Shown here in pieces: positions 8,790 through 20,394 of a DNA stretch of 64,000 bases (positions are counted from its first letter, which is position 1; every line of letters begins with the position of its first letter). Source of the stretch: an uncultured Fluviicola sp. (GTDB lineage Bacteria > Bacteroidota > Bacteroidia > Flavobacteriales > Crocinitomicaceae); assembly GCF_946478805.1 (NCBI RefSeq), contig NZ_CAMLDC010000013.1, forward strand, positions 1 to 64,000, written 5' to 3'. The notes under the pieces were generated by a model. The model searched no databases. It was not told the DNA's origin and saw nothing but the letters and a program-made list of their open reading frames with translations. A program made the translations under genes and the position numbers.

Positions 8790-11700
8790 ATGCAAAAGCT
8801 CTCACGTAGAACTTCGTTTCTGATTTTATTTTTTTTGGCAAGCTCTTATTCTTTTAGCCAGGTCAGTTCCAATTCCTTTACTCAATCCACAGGCACATTT
8901 ACAGCCATTACAGGTGGAACTGTTTTGTGGAGCACCACCTTTGATGATGATCTTTCAGGTGCAATCACGATTCCGTCTTTCGCGTTCAGCTGTACAGCTT
9001 ATACGTCGATCTATATATCAGCAAACGGGTATATTTCATTTGGTTCAGCTCCGAGTTCAAATGATTACAACCCGATTTCAGGAAGCGGTTCATCTGCAGG
9101 AATAATCTCTGCCTTCGGAGCGGATTTGAACAATGCTTCAACCGGAACGCGTGAGGTCAGGTATCAAGATGTCACTGCTTCCAATGAGTTTGTGATACAA
9201 TGGAGAGATGTGAAACGATTCAGTGTAACCGGTGAACGGATCAGCTTTCAAATCAGGTTAAATTACTCAACCAATACCGTTAAAATTATTTACGGAGGAA
9301 CAATAACTGCCAATGCTGCAACTACTCCAACAGTAGAGGTCGGTTTACGCGGCAGCTCGAATTCGGATTTCCTGAACAGAACAACTACAACAAACTGGGC
9401 CGCAACTACAGCCGGAGGAACAAGTGCAGCTTCCTGCCAATTTTCAGGAACGATAAAACCTGCTACCGGGTTAACATTTGCCTATGCTCCTACAGCTATG
9501 ACATTTGTATCGTCTACTACTGCACAACCCACCACTTCAGGAGTTCAAAAATGTAATATCCAACAGGAAATTTTACGATTGGAAGTTGTCACCAGCGGAT
9601 GTATATCGCCTATGAACCTTACTCAGATTGTGATGAACATGACCGGCTCCACTATTCCCGGAACAAATACAAATGATGTCTCACTTATTCATATCTATTA
9701 TACCGGAAATTCAAGTACTTTTTCTGCAATCAATGCATTCAATGGTGCAGGGACTTCTGTTGCGACGGGATCTATAACTATTAATGGATCTCAGACGCTC
9801 ACATCCGGAACGAACTATTTTTGGATTGCCTATGACCTCAATAATGCTTCGGCAACTGTTGGGAATACCGTTGATGCGCAATGTGCCTCCATGACTGTTG
9901 GAGGCACATTACGAACACCAACAGCGACAAATCCTGCCGGAAACAGGTCTATTATAACTTGTGTAGGTTCTCCCGGCGGAGTATCAAGCGGCTTAAGTGT
10001 CTGGTATAAAGCTGATAATAGTGCAAGTATTGCGATGGGTACAGGTGTTGCCACATGGAACAGTACCGCAGGTAGTTCCGGAACATTCCCGGTAACTCAA
10101 GCTACAGCCGGGCAGCAGCCGGCAGTGATCAGCGGGGCAACAAGTCCTAAATTATTTAACTACAACCCTAGATTGGATTTCGTGGCAGCTTCCAATACGT
10201 ACTTGTCGAATACGAGTACCAGCCCGGATTTGATGACTTCTTCAGGAAGTTACTTTGTAATCAGTGATTTTAGTGTAGATAATTTTACCGGGTTTTGCTA
10301 TTCTTCCGATATGAATAGCTACAGGCATCAATTCAAACCGGGCTTTAGAAGCCAATCAAGTGACGCAAGCTTAAACGGCTGGACTTTTGATTGGGCGGCG
10401 CCAACTGAATACAGCAATTTGTCTTCATCTATGACTTCATCGACAGGAAGTGGAGCTACACAGCTAATAAATAAAAATTCCTTATCGGTAGCAGCTTCCA
10501 ATTCAAATAACTCCACATACACTCCGATAATAACAACCGGTTTGTTTATCGGAAGAAATGGAAACGGTGGAGAAGATACCGACGCCAATATCGCGGAAGT
10601 CATTATGTATACCAATACTCCCACTGCCGCAAATAAAAACAAAATTGAAAGTTACCTGGCTTTAAAATACGGAATTACGAGAGGTGGAAACACAGGAACT
10701 TCAACTACTTATAATTACCTCTCTTCAGCCGGGACAACTGTCTGGGATAAATCTGCAAATTCGGGCTATAACAATGACATTGCCGGAATTGGAAGAGACG
10801 ATGCTTCTGCATTGAATCAGAAACAATCCATCAGTGTAAATAACAATGAACCTGCGACTGTTGGTTTGACAACTATCAACAGCAGTAACCAAACCAATTC
10901 CAACACCTTTAGTTCGGATCAAACCTTTTTAGTTTGGGGGAATAATGGTTTAGCGAGCCAGGTAACAACCAACCCTGTTTGTTTTGCCAATTTACCTGTA
11001 GGTATTTACGCACACATTGAACGTGTGTGGAAAAGCCAGAACACGAGTCTTTCCCAGAATCTAACGGTCGGGTTTGAGACAAGCATGCTGGTAGCGTATA
11101 CTCCTATTTCCAATCTTCGATTATTGGTTGATAATGATGGTGTTGACTGGACAAATGCCACAATATACACCGGCGCCGTTATAAACGGAACTCATGTTGA
11201 TTTTTCCGGAGTTACTTTGAACAGTTCGACACCTTACTTTACGTTGGCAACCATTACCCCATTGACGCCTCTTCCTGTTAGTGTCATCGATTTTAAAGCG
11301 ACACTTCTGGATGACAGGAAAGTACAACTGGATTGGGAAACTTCTTCGGAGATCAACAGCGATTATTTCTTAATCCAACGATCGGCAGACGGAATCAATT
11401 GGGAATATGTCACCACTGTACCGGCTGCAGGCAATTCAACGGAATTACTGTCTTACCAGACATTTGACACCAAACCTTTTATCGGTACTTCCTATTACAA
11501 ATTGGTACAATATGATTTGAACGGGATAATTTCCAGTACAGATCTGGCAGCTGTATATCTTGACGGGTTCGGTAATTCCGGTATATCTGTCTACCCGAAT
11601 CCGGTTTCAAATTTTGCCTTTATCAAATCCGGTTCGCATACCATTTCGGAAATCCATATTTATGATGTGCTGGGGCAAGACATCAGATCAAGCATCCCGT

Positions 11701-11810
11701 TTTTTGACAAAGAAGAAGGGGTCATCCTACTTGATATGACAGGTATTTCACCTGGAGTTTATACCATAAAATGCGGAGATCAATTCATTCCGGTAATAAA
11801 GAACGAATAA
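8790..11810 (+). CDS. T9SS-secreted multidomain protein (lectin-like/BNR-associated domains)
   Basis: 1006 residues with a signal peptide (SFLILFFLASSYSFSQ). Residues about 25-225 form a beta-rich domain. Residues about 235-390 resemble the BNR-associated N-terminal domain of neuraminidase-like proteins (MNLTQIVMNMTGSTIPGTN, NYFWIAYDLNNASATVGN). From about 400 a concanavalin/DUF8202-like region follows (LSVWYKADNSASI ... IAEVIMYTNT, KIESYLALKYGITR). A fibronectin-like segment (VQLDWETSSEINSDYFLIQR) precedes the T9SS type A sorting domain (YPNPVSNFAFIKSG to the end). It is expected on the cell surface or secreted. Carbohydrate binding is inference from the fold. Confidence 0.87.
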   Translation: MQKLSRRTSFLILFFLASSYSFSQVSSNSFTQSTGTFTAITGGTVLWSTTFDDDLSGAITIPSFAFSCTAYTSIYISANGYISFGSAPSSNDYNPISGSGSSAGIISAFGADLNNASTGTREVRYQDVTASNEFVIQWRDVKRFSVTGERISFQIRLNYSTNTVKIIYGGTITANAATTPTVEVGLRGSSNSDFLNRTTTTNWAATTAGGTSAASCQFSGTIKPATGLTFAYAPTAMTFVSSTTAQPTTSGVQKCNIQQEILRLEVVTSGCISPMNLTQIVMNMTGSTIPGTNTNDVSLIHIYYTGNSSTFSAINAFNGAGTSVATGSITINGSQTLTSGTNYFWIAYDLNNASATVGNTVDAQCASMTVGGTLRTPTATNPAGNRSIITCVGSPGGVSSGLSVWYKADNSASIAMGTGVATWNSTAGSSGTFPVTQATAGQQPAVISGATSPKLFNYNPRLDFVAASNTYLSNTSTSPDLMTSSGSYFVISDFSVDNFTGFCYSSDMNSYRHQFKPGFRSQSSDASLNGWTFDWAAPTEYSNLSSSMTSSTGSGATQLINKNSLSVAASNSNNSTYTPIITTGLFIGRNGNGGEDTDANIAEVIMYTNTPTAANKNKIESYLALKYGITRGGNTGTSTTYNYLSSAGTTVWDKSANSGYNNDIAGIGRDDASALNQKQSISVNNNEPATVGLTTINSSNQTNSNTFSSDQTFLVWGNNGLASQVTTNPVCFANLPVGIYAHIERVWKSQNTSLSQNLTVGFETSMLVAYTPISNLRLLVDNDGVDWTNATIYTGAVINGTHVDFSGVTLNSSTPYFTLATITPLTPLPVSVIDFKATLLDDRKVQLDWETSSEINSDYFLIQRSADGINWEYVTTVPAAGNSTELLSYQTFDTKPFIGTSYYKLVQYDLNGIISSTDLAAVYLDGFGNSGISVYPNPVSNFAFIKSGSHTISEIHIYDVLGQDIRSSIPFFDKEEGVILLDMTGISPGVYTIKCGDQFIPVIKNE

Positions 11811-11848
11811 AGGATTGCAACCTTCAAAAAATGAAAAGAGCTCATAGT

Positions 11849-12064
11849 ATGGAAACGCAGATTTTGACAATAGAAAATAAAACAGGTGATGTCTTTATGG
11901 ACAATATGTTTTCTGCTCCGGTATTCCCTATTCAGAAATGTATTGCTCAACTTAATGAAAAAATAAACGAGCTTCAAAAAGAAAACGTTCGCTTAAAACA
12001 CATGTACGATGATCTGAGCTTAGATCACCGGGTCTTAAAAAAAATTCTCAAAAGAATCAGTTGA
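11849..12064 (+). CDS. Small coiled-coil protein, IS3 OrfA zipper-like C-terminus
   Basis: 71 residues from ATG at 11849, which has AAAAGAG upstream; ATG at 11831 (six residues longer) is also possible. The C-terminal half is a heptad-rich helix (LNEKINELQKENVRLKHMYD) ending DLSLDHRVLKKIL, which resembles the leucine zipper at the end of IS3-family OrfA (MYADLSLENxALKxxL). The helix-turn-helix that normally precedes it in OrfA is absent, and no OrfB or inverted repeats are nearby. It begins 38 bases after the T9SS gene and may be co-transcribed; a terminator follows. It is either a domesticated remnant or an unrelated coiled coil. Function unknown. Confidence 0.55.
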   Translation: METQILTIENKTGDVFMDNMFSAPVFPIQKCIAQLNEKINELQKENVRLKHMYDDLSLDHRVLKKILKRIS

Positions 12065-12115
12065 TCGTCGATTCCTTTATTTCCAATAAAGTATACTACA
12101 ACTAAATGATCAACT

Positions 12116-12153
12116 AAAAAGGGCATTTGTCGATTGATAAATGCCCTTACTTT
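12116..12153 (+). terminator. Intrinsic terminator
   Basis: GGGCATTT (12121-12128) pairs with AAATGCCC (12139-12146) around a 10-base loop, flanked by AAAAA on the left and TTACTTT on the right. It closes the 8790-12064 transcription unit. Confidence 0.7.
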
Positions 12154-12228
12154 AAACCGGGGTTATGCACAGAACGTTTTATTCAGCGAACAGGAATCAT
12201 TAATGTCTTTATAGTAATAAACATAAAA

Positions 12229-12579
12229 ATGGATCTTTTCAGGTTAATTCATAACAGGTTGATATTCGTAAATTGCGTCATAGGAATCAGTGTGTTTGCT
12301 TCTATACTTTCCTTAATAAGTTGTCTTAAGGAGACTCCAAGTTACTTGTTTTTGCTTCCGGCGGGGGCTCAATTTTCATGGATTTGCACCATTTTGAATG
12401 GAATAAAATACAAAAGAAATACCGCAGCAATTTTAAGGACCTATAACCAGGAATATCTAGACTTTGAGGATTCTCAAGCTCCTTCCGTTAATCGCTTCAA
12501 CCGGATGCAGCACTGGCTGTACATTGGTCTCATTTGTTATTTTATTTGGCATGCATTAAATGTCATTCCATTCAAATAA
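12229..12579 (+). CDS. Small membrane protein of unknown function
   Basis: 116 residues from ATG at 12229; the frame extends upstream only to a TTG inside the preceding terminator. Three hydrophobic segments are visible: about 10-32 (LIFVNCVIGISVFASILSLI), 38-55 (YLFLLPAGAQFSWICTIL) and 96-113 (WLYIGLICYFIWHALNV). I recognise no family. It stands alone between two terminators, so it should have its own promoter. Confidence 0.55.
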   Translation: MDLFRLIHNRLIFVNCVIGISVFASILSLISCLKETPSYLFLLPAGAQFSWICTILNGIKYKRNTAAILRTYNQEYLDFEDSQAPSVNRFNRMQHWLYIGLICYFIWHALNVIPFK

Positions 12580-12628
12580 ACCTGATCAACTGCACGGTTC
12601 AGGTTCTAACCCTAATTTTGGAAATAAC

Positions 12629-12662
12629 AAAAAAAGGACAAAACTCACATCTTGTCCTTTTG
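12629..12662. terminator. Bidirectional terminator between convergent genes
   Basis: AAAAAGGACAA (12631-12641) pairs with TTGTCCTTTT (12652-12661) around a 10-base loop, with A and T runs on either side. It lies between the 12229 (+) and ABC-F (-) genes. Confidence 0.7.
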
Positions 12663-12694
12663 TATTTAACAGTATTCGATTATATTCTATCTTT

Positions 12695-14392
<1,698 letters not shown>

Positions 14393-14440
14393 CTAAATAA
14401 TTATAAATCATGACTTTAATTATCAATTACGAATGATAAA

Positions 14441-14485
14441 ATTATCAAGGGGCATCTCTCCGGGAAAGATTATCCCCTTGATAAT
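14441..14485 (-). terminator. Terminator hairpin after the M43 protease
   Basis: ATTATCAAGGGG (14441-14452) pairs with CCCCTTGATAAT (14474-14485), 12 bp. It lies 7 bases past the stop codon of the 14492 gene. Outer AATTATCAATTA-type arms extend the pairing, linking it to the AT-rich intergenic inverted repeats seen elsewhere. Confidence 0.6.
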
Positions 14486-14491
14486 TGATAA

Positions 14492-16684
14492 TTAATAAAC
14501 CACTATTCTATGTGTAGACTTCGCTGCTCCCTGGACTGCATTCAGAATATAACATCCCTTCGCAACATTCATCGGGATATTTACTGTCTGAACTCCGGAA
14601 GAAGCCGGAACCTCGGTAGTCGAGATCATTGCACCTTTCAAATCCATCACGATCAGTTTCATTCCAACTGTTGAATTCGGAACTTCGACTGACAAGTCAG
14701 ATCCGGTAGCCACCGGGTTTGGAGCAATTGAAATCGTAGATAAGATTCCATTGTCCTCAATTCCCAATGTTCCGGAAATATTGAAGTTATCAAAGTAGAA
14801 ATTGGATGAGAAATCAGACGCGATAAATTCAAATTTGAATTTTGTCTTGTTATCCGCAGCAGTCGGTGTAAACGTGAAACTTGCCGTCTTCCATTGAAGG
14901 TCATTGTTCGGAATGTAATCTCCATTTTGATAACCTGCTGTTGCCAATGCAGCACCGGTAACCGACATTTTTTGGATCCAGGTCTTACCACAATCACGTG
15001 AGTAATAAACAAGCAATTTCTCCGTGATATCAGTTGAAACATTTGTTCTCGTTCCATAAGCATAATCAAATGAAATCGTGACGTTTGAAGTGCTTCTCAA
15101 ATCAATTGCAGGTGAAATCAGGTAATCTTTTGCATTACCAAGCCGGTTGTCATAAAACCAATCTTCCGTAAACATTTGGGCATTGGAGATATCCTTGAAG
15201 TTGTTCAACTTGAAACAGCCCGTGTTTCCTCTGCCCCCCGTTGCAACCCGATTGAATGAAGCATAATTATCTTCCGGGTTATGCGTGATCCAGAAGTTTC
15301 CGTTTTGGTTGAAATCTTCTGTTCTTGGTCCCAAATATTCTGCCCAATCACCCTGGATGTAGATCATGTGATTCATGGTCTTTGTATCTGATCCCGATGC
15401 ATTTGCTGCAGTCAATGTAACAGAATACCAACCTGGCGCAGCGTAAGTCACTGTTGGATTTTGGGCAGTAGAAGTCGCCGGACTTGCTCCCGGGAAACTC
15501 CAGGACCAGGAAGTGACGGTCGCTTTCCAGGAAGCATCTTTAAAAACAATCGGGTCTCCGGCACAAGCTGTCATGGCATTTGCATTCGGCCCCGAATTCC
15601 CCGTCAATCCATTTACATCTACAAAGAAATCAGCCACCGGGATACAAGTAACCGGAGTCAAAGTGGAAGTTCCCGTTGCTACCAGGTTTTCCGCAGTATA
15701 CAAATTATTCCGACCACTCGTCGTTTGATCCAGCACATTGTTCATGAAGTTCGACTGACCATTAGTGAACATCGAATTACAAAACGAATAGTCCATGTAA
15801 TTCTGGGTATTGTCATTCACATCTACCGGCCAGTAATTCCCCGGCAAAGTCGATTCCACGCAGCTATTTGCATTCAAGTTGCACCATGACAATCCGATAC
15901 AATTCGGAGTATCTTCAATTCCATCATCCTGGTTACAACTGCTTGCGATTCCCGGATCGTTATCACTTCCCCAAGTATGTGCCAACCCTAAATAATGACC
16001 GATTTCATGTGTCAAAACCCTGGAATGACTAACGGCGCTTGTCCCGATACTTCCGGTATAATCATAAAGAATAACAACGCCATCCCGCCAAAATCCAGCT
16101 CCAGTGACATCCGTCGGATAATGAGCAAATCCTGCAACATCCGGATCGTCCATTGTTCGAATTACCCAAACATTAAGGTACTTATCTCTATCCCATTGAT
16201 TCAACTTTGAATAAGCATCAGCTTGAATAGTTTGATGATTGTAGATATGTTCAATCCCGTTTGTACAGTTTCCATAAGGATCCAAGGTCGCCAAACGAAA
16301 TTCTAAACGCGTATTCCCGATAATGGTATCAAATGGTGAAACCACCATAATGGTATCCATGTTCTTTTTCTGAAAATCCTCATTTAAAATCCGCACTTGA
16401 TCCTTGATCTGCAAATCCGAAATATTCTCCGTCCCATATTCATGGATCACATGGAATACAATAGGAATTATGCGAACTGTGGTTGATTTTCCATTGACCA
16501 GTCGATTTTCCTTGTAGCGGTTCACTAATTTTCGATAATCTTCCGCTAATTCCGGATTTTCAGCAAGCAATTTCTGACGTTGCTTATCAATTCCACAACG
16601 TTGGTGTAGTTCTTGTGCGAATGAGTTTCCGGTAGAAATCATTCCCATCAAAGTAAGCACACATAAAAGTAAATTTTTGCGCAT
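14492..16684 (-). CDS. Secreted M43 family zinc metalloprotease with T9SS sorting domain
   Basis: 730 residues. Signal peptide 1-24 (LLLCVLTLMGMISTGNSFAQ). The pappalysin-type zinc site HEIGHYLGLAH is at 226-236 (zinc ligands His226, His230, His236; catalytic Glu227), and the Met-turn is NYMDYS near 297. A PKD domain follows at about 385-440 (WSWSFPGASPATSTAQNPTV), then a jelly-roll/MAM-like region at about 455-640. The C-terminus is a type A sorting domain (IAPNPVATGSDLSV ... GCYILNAVQG). Activity on extracellular protein is expected. It is the smaller of two M43 proteases in the window. Confidence 0.93.
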   Translation of the reverse strand: MRKNLLLCVLTLMGMISTGNSFAQELHQRCGIDKQRQKLLAENPELAEDYRKLVNRYKENRLVNGKSTTVRIIPIVFHVIHEYGTENISDLQIKDQVRILNEDFQKKNMDTIMVVSPFDTIIGNTRLEFRLATLDPYGNCTNGIEHIYNHQTIQADAYSKLNQWDRDKYLNVWVIRTMDDPDVAGFAHYPTDVTGAGFWRDGVVILYDYTGSIGTSAVSHSRVLTHEIGHYLGLAHTWGSDNDPGIASSCNQDDGIEDTPNCIGLSWCNLNANSCVESTLPGNYWPVDVNDNTQNYMDYSFCNSMFTNGQSNFMNNVLDQTTSGRNNLYTAENLVATGTSTLTPVTCIPVADFFVDVNGLTGNSGPNANAMTACAGDPIVFKDASWKATVTSWSWSFPGASPATSTAQNPTVTYAAPGWYSVTLTAANASGSDTKTMNHMIYIQGDWAEYLGPRTEDFNQNGNFWITHNPEDNYASFNRVATGGRGNTGCFKLNNFKDISNAQMFTEDWFYDNRLGNAKDYLISPAIDLRSTSNVTISFDYAYGTRTNVSTDITEKLLVYYSRDCGKTWIQKMSVTGAALATAGYQNGDYIPNNDLQWKTASFTFTPTAADNKTKFKFEFIASDFSSNFYFDNFNISGTLGIEDNGILSTISIAPNPVATGSDLSVEVPNSTVGMKLIVMDLKGAMISTTEVPASSGVQTVNIPMNVAKGCYILNAVQGAAKSTHRIVVY

Positions 16685-16994
16685 GTTTAATAGTTTAATA
16701 GATTGGACATCATTGACTTATGATGTGAATCTCTCAAATCCGAGGGCCCATTCGCATTTTTAGAAATCACATGAAACAAATGTAAATGAAGTATTTACAC
16801 GTTTTGTTAAATGTTCAGTTGTTTAGTTAAATGCAGCTGAGAAGAATTAAAAGCACGCAAAATTGGAATGAATGGTAGGTGTTTTCGGATAATTATCAAT
16901 TATGAATGGATTAATTATCAAGAAATTGAAAATGGAGAACGGATAATTGAAAAGTTTTTGGATTCTTTTTACCTTTTCAATTATCCATTTTCAA
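16685..16994. other. Intergenic region (310 bases) with promoter and inverted repeat
   Basis: No gene is seen. On the minus strand it contains a perfect -7 box TACATTTG at 16784-16777, about 93 bases before the M43 gene start. Its right part is the AATTGAAAATGGA-type inverted repeat that abuts the stop codon of the 16995 gene. Confidence 0.6.
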
Positions 16995-16995
16995 T
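16924..16995. repeat. Intergenic inverted repeat of the AATTGAAAATGGATAATTGAAA family
   Basis: The left arm (about 16924-16953) reads AATTGAAAATGGA, 4 extra bases, GGATAATTGAAAAG. The right arm (16972-16995) is the complement of AATTGAAAATGGATAATTGA plus AAAG. They face each other around about 17 bases. Related sequence occurs at 20415-20520 and 44308-44414. Confidence 0.6.
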
Positions 16996-17519
16996 TATTT
17001 ATTCATCCACTTCAAGTTTCTGCTATACAGTAAAATAAACACTCCTGAAATAATCAAGTTCATGATGACAGTAACCATTGGAACCATGTGAGATGGAACG
17101 ATCAGGAAAGTGCCTCCAACACTCAACAGGTTGTAAACGATGTATAGGTGGAAACCTAATTTCTTTCCTTTGAACATGAATAGAACGCCTACAAAACCTG
17201 TCAGCATCGTCAACGCATTGACAAGCAAAACCGACCAATAACGTTGTTGTTGATAAACAGTCAGATCAGCCATTTGTTCAATCATATCTGCAGCCCAGAT
17301 GATATTCTTGTCGCGCATGTCGCCTGCAGTCTGAATCAACTGATTAGAAGTCGCCTCGATTTCTTCCGGGCTGGGTTGTCCTCCCAATAATGAAAATAAG
17401 ACACCTAAAAGTCCAAATCCGACAACAATAAAACTCAGGATACACAATACCGTCAATAAAACGGGTCTTTTTGGATTCTGTTCAATCTCTTGGTTCATTT
17501 CCTTATAATTCTCATTCAT
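16995..17519 (-). CDS. Four-helix membrane protein of unknown function
   Basis: 174 residues. Hydrophobic segments lie at about 20-46 (LLTVLCILSFIVVGFGLLGV), 96-115 (WSVLLVNALTMLTGFVGVLF), 122-140 (GFHLYIVYNLLSVGGTFLIV) and 146-166 (MVTVIMNLIISGVFILLYS). A polar helical loop sits between the first two. I recognise no family. Its ATG overlaps the hutH stop codon (ATGA), so it is translationally coupled to hutH and is the last gene of the hisS-hutH operon. A role in histidine metabolism is only a contextual guess. Confidence 0.82.
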   Translation of the reverse strand: MNENYKEMNQEIEQNPKRPVLLTVLCILSFIVVGFGLLGVLFSLLGGQPSPEEIEATSNQLIQTAGDMRDKNIIWAADMIEQMADLTVYQQQRYWSVLLVNALTMLTGFVGVLFMFKGKKLGFHLYIVYNLLSVGGTFLIVPSHMVPMVTVIMNLIISGVFILLYSRNLKWMNK

Positions 17520-19000
17520 ATTCCAGCTTTTACAAATTCTTTACTTGCTTGCATCAAAGGATGCATATATCCATCCTCTCTCACAAAAGGAACATTTTTT
17601 CTAAAGTTAACAAAGATCTCCTCTTGTCGGTTTCCTGATTTAGCAGGTCTACGGAATTCCAATGATTGACATGCATGCAAGATCTCGATTCCCTGGATCG
17701 AATAACAATTTTCAATCACCCGGAATAATTTCGTTGCAGCATTTGCCCCCATGGAAACGTGATCTTCCTGTCCGTTACTTGAATCGATCGTATCAATACT
17801 TGCCGGTGTACACAATTGCTTATTCTGGCTCACGATCGAAGCACAGGTATATTGAGTAATCATGAACCCGGAATTCAATCCCGGTTTTGCGACCAAAAAT
17901 GCCGGTAAATTGCGTGTTCCGGAAATAGATTTGTAGATTCTCCGTTCGCTGATGCTTCCCATTTCCGCCAAAGCGATTGCCAGGAAATCCATTGCCAAAG
18001 CCAATGGTTGTCCATGGAAATTTCCAGCTGAAACAACGATATCGTCATCCGGGAAAACGGTCGGATTGTCAGTAACGGCATTGATCTCACGCTCTACAAT
18101 GGTTGCACAATGTTCGATCGTATCGTAAGAAGCTCCATGAACTTGGGGAATACAACGGAACGAATACGGATCCTGAACATGTTCCTTTTCGCGATTCGCC
18201 AATTCACTATCTAATAATAGACTTCTGAAAATCTCAGCCGTCTTAATCTGACCAACTTGATTACGAATTTCGTTTACCTGAACTCCGAAAGGTTCTTTGC
18301 GGCCGTCATAACCATCCAGGGAAATAGATGCTACTTCATTGAATTGCTTCCACAATTTTCGTGCATGTGAAATGGCATAAGATCCATAACCCGACATGAA
18401 CTGTGTCCCATTCAGCAAAGCCAGACCTTCTTTCGATCGCAAAACAATCGGTTCCAAACCGAAACGCTGATTGATTTCCTTGCTGGTAACTTCTTTTCCT
18501 TCAAATAGCACGGTTCCTTCACCCAAAAGAGGCAATACCAAGTGCGCCAATGGAGCCAAATCACCTGATGCCCCCAAACTTCCCTGTTGAAAAACAACCG
18601 GGTGAATGTGATTGTTGTAGAAGAAGATCAAACGTTCCACTGTTTCCAGCTGCACTCCTGAAGCCCCATGAGAAAGTCCCATGATTTTCAGGATTAAGAT
18701 TCTTCTGACGATTTCTTCCGGAACGCGTTCTCCCATTCCACAAGCATGTGAAAGCACGAGATTACGTTGCAATTGCTCCAGGTCTTCCGTAGAAATTGCA
18801 GTATCACACAAACTTCCGAAGCCAGTATTCACTCCATAGATCAAACGGTCGCTTTTGGCAACTTTTTCATCCAGGTAAGTCCGGCATTTCACGATTCCGG
18901 CCTTTGCTTCTTCGCTAATTGCAATTTGCACATTTGATGCCAATACCTGGTCGAGTTTCTCCAAAGAAACCCATTGATTATCTATAATAAACTGATCCAT
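17516..19000 (-). CDS. hutH: Histidine ammonia-lyase family protein (aromatic amino acid lyase)
   Basis: 494 residues, the usual length. The MIO cofactor triad Ala-Ser-Gly is at 144-146 (GSLGASGDLAPLAHL). Catalytic Tyr55 lies in YGVNTGFG. The substrate-selectivity His of HAL is conserved at 85 (LVLSHACG), and Arg in QDPYSFRC (277-284) is present. In SQNK the Gln392 sits where Pseudomonas HutH has its catalytic Glu414 (ASENK), so substrate and rate may differ. HAL deaminates L-histidine to urocanate. It starts 6 bases after hisS and overlaps the next membrane gene; no hutU, hutI or hutG is nearby. Confidence 0.9.
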   Translation of the reverse strand: MDQFIIDNQWVSLEKLDQVLASNVQIAISEEAKAGIVKCRTYLDEKVAKSDRLIYGVNTGFGSLCDTAISTEDLEQLQRNLVLSHACGMGERVPEEIVRRILILKIMGLSHGASGVQLETVERLIFFYNNHIHPVVFQQGSLGASGDLAPLAHLVLPLLGEGTVLFEGKEVTSKEINQRFGLEPIVLRSKEGLALLNGTQFMSGYGSYAISHARKLWKQFNEVASISLDGYDGRKEPFGVQVNEIRNQVGQIKTAEIFRSLLLDSELANREKEHVQDPYSFRCIPQVHGASYDTIEHCATIVEREINAVTDNPTVFPDDDIVVSAGNFHGQPLALAMDFLAIALAEMGSISERRIYKSISGTRNLPAFLVAKPGLNSGFMITQYTCASIVSQNKQLCTPASIDTIDSSNGQEDHVSMGANAATKLFRVIENCYSIQGIEILHACQSLEFRRPAKSGNRQEEIFVNFRKNVPFVREDGYMHPLMQASKEFVKAGI

Positions 19001-19006
19001 TTCCGA

Positions 19007-20377
19007 TTATGCTTTAAAAAATTCAAGCAACTCATTTTCCGTCATTGCTTTCTGTTCACCCGATTCCATGTTCTTAACCTGTAAAAGGCCTTTTGTCAAT
19101 TCATCCTCACCGATAAGTGCAACGAATTTCACCTTCCGGTTATCTGCATATTTGAATTGCTTCTGCATTTTGACTGCACTTGGATAAACTTCACAGTCCA
19201 CTCCATTTTGGCGCAGTTTCTTGGTCAATTTCATGCAATATGCAGCTTCCTTGTCTCCGAAATTCGCAAACAATAAAGTCAAGCCGGCATTCGTGTTTTC
19301 AGGGTACAAATTCAATTCATTCAACACATCGTAGATACGATCTGCACCGAATGAAATTCCAACCCCCGAAAGTCCGGAAAGCCCGAACAAACCTGTCAGA
19401 TCATCGTAGCGACCACCACCACAAATCGACCCCATTTTCACATCGTGCACTTTCACTTCGAAAATAGCTCCGGTATAATAATTCAATCCACGGGCAAGTG
19501 TCACATCGAATTCCACTTCTGCACGTTCCAATCCCAATTCAGTTGTCTGATTCAAAACAAATTCCAATTCCTCAATTCCTTTCAAGCCGATTTCCGAATC
19601 CTTCAGGAAGGTTTTCATCTGAGTCAAGCGCTCTTCGTTATTTCCGGTGATTTGGAACAAGGGAGAAATGATTTTAATGGCTTTTTCAGAGACCCCTTTT
19701 TCTTTCAGTTCCTTGATAACACCGTCTTCACCTACCTTGTCCAATTTATCGATTGCAACAGTGATATCAATGAGTTTGTCGCTTTCACCCGAAACTTCCG
19801 CTATTCCGGAAAGGATTTTGCGGTTGTTGATCTTAATAGTGAATCCGGGAATCTGAAGATTCGTTAAGACCTGGTCGAAGATCTGTACAAAATCCACTTC
19901 ATATAAAAGTGAATCCGAACCGACCACATCAGCATCACACTGGTAAAATTCCTGGTAACGGCCATGTTGCGGGCGATCTGCTCTCCAAACCGGTTGAATC
20001 TGGTATCTTTTGAAAGGGAAAGACAATTCATTCTGGTGTTGTACGACAAAACGCGCAAAAGGAACGGTCAAGTCGTAACGCAATGCTTTTTCCGCTAACG
20101 AATTCGCAAATCGAGCCAAGTTTTCAGATTTTAAAGCTTCTAAATCCGCCTTCTTCATTTTTTCTCCCGAATTCAAAATCCGGAAAATCAGACGATCACC
20201 CTCTTCTCCATATTTCCCTAACAAAGTCGAAGAAAGTTCAAATGAAGGAGTTTCAATAGGTGCAAATCCGTAGTTTTTGAAAACAGATTTAATCGTGTCG
20301 AAAATATACGTACGGCGAGCTACCTCATCGGGTAAAAAATCTCTTGTTCCTTTTGGAATTGCCGGTTTTTGAGCCAT
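19007..20377 (-). CDS. hisS: Histidine--tRNA ligase
   Basis: 456 residues from ATG at 20377 ([18 protein letters not shown]). An upstream in-frame start at 20497 would place the perfect -7 promoter box (20395-20402) inside the gene, so the shorter form is preferred. Class II aminoacyl-tRNA synthetase features: motif 2 [18 protein letters not shown], the histidine-specific [14 protein letters not shown] loop, motif 3 GGGRYDDL with GISFGADR, and a C-terminal anticodon-binding domain from about 355. It charges tRNA-His. It leads the hisS-hutH-membrane protein operon. Confidence 0.96.
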   Translation of the reverse strand: MAQKPAIPKGTRDFLPDEVARRTYIFDTIKSVFKNYGFAPIETPSFELSSTLLGKYGEEGDRLIFRILNSGEKMKKADLEALKSENLARFANSLAEKALRYDLTVPFARFVVQHQNELSFPFKRYQIQPVWRADRPQHGRYQEFYQCDADVVGSDSLLYEVDFVQIFDQVLTNLQIPGFTIKINNRKILSGIAEVSGESDKLIDITVAIDKLDKVGEDGVIKELKEKGVSEKAIKIISPLFQITGNNEERLTQMKTFLKDSEIGLKGIEELEFVLNQTTELGLERAEVEFDVTLARGLNYYTGAIFEVKVHDVKMGSICGGGRYDDLTGLFGLSGLSGVGISFGADRIYDVLNELNLYPENTNAGLTLLFANFGDKEAAYCMKLTKKLRQNGVDCEVYPSAVKMQKQFKYADNRKVKFVALIGEDELTKGLLQVKNMESGEQKAMTENELLEFFKA

Positions 20378-20394
20378 TGTAAATGAATTTGGCG

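Noticed and set aside
11849..12064. Remnant of a full IS3 element
   Set aside because: No OrfB, no terminal inverted repeats and no target duplication are visible.
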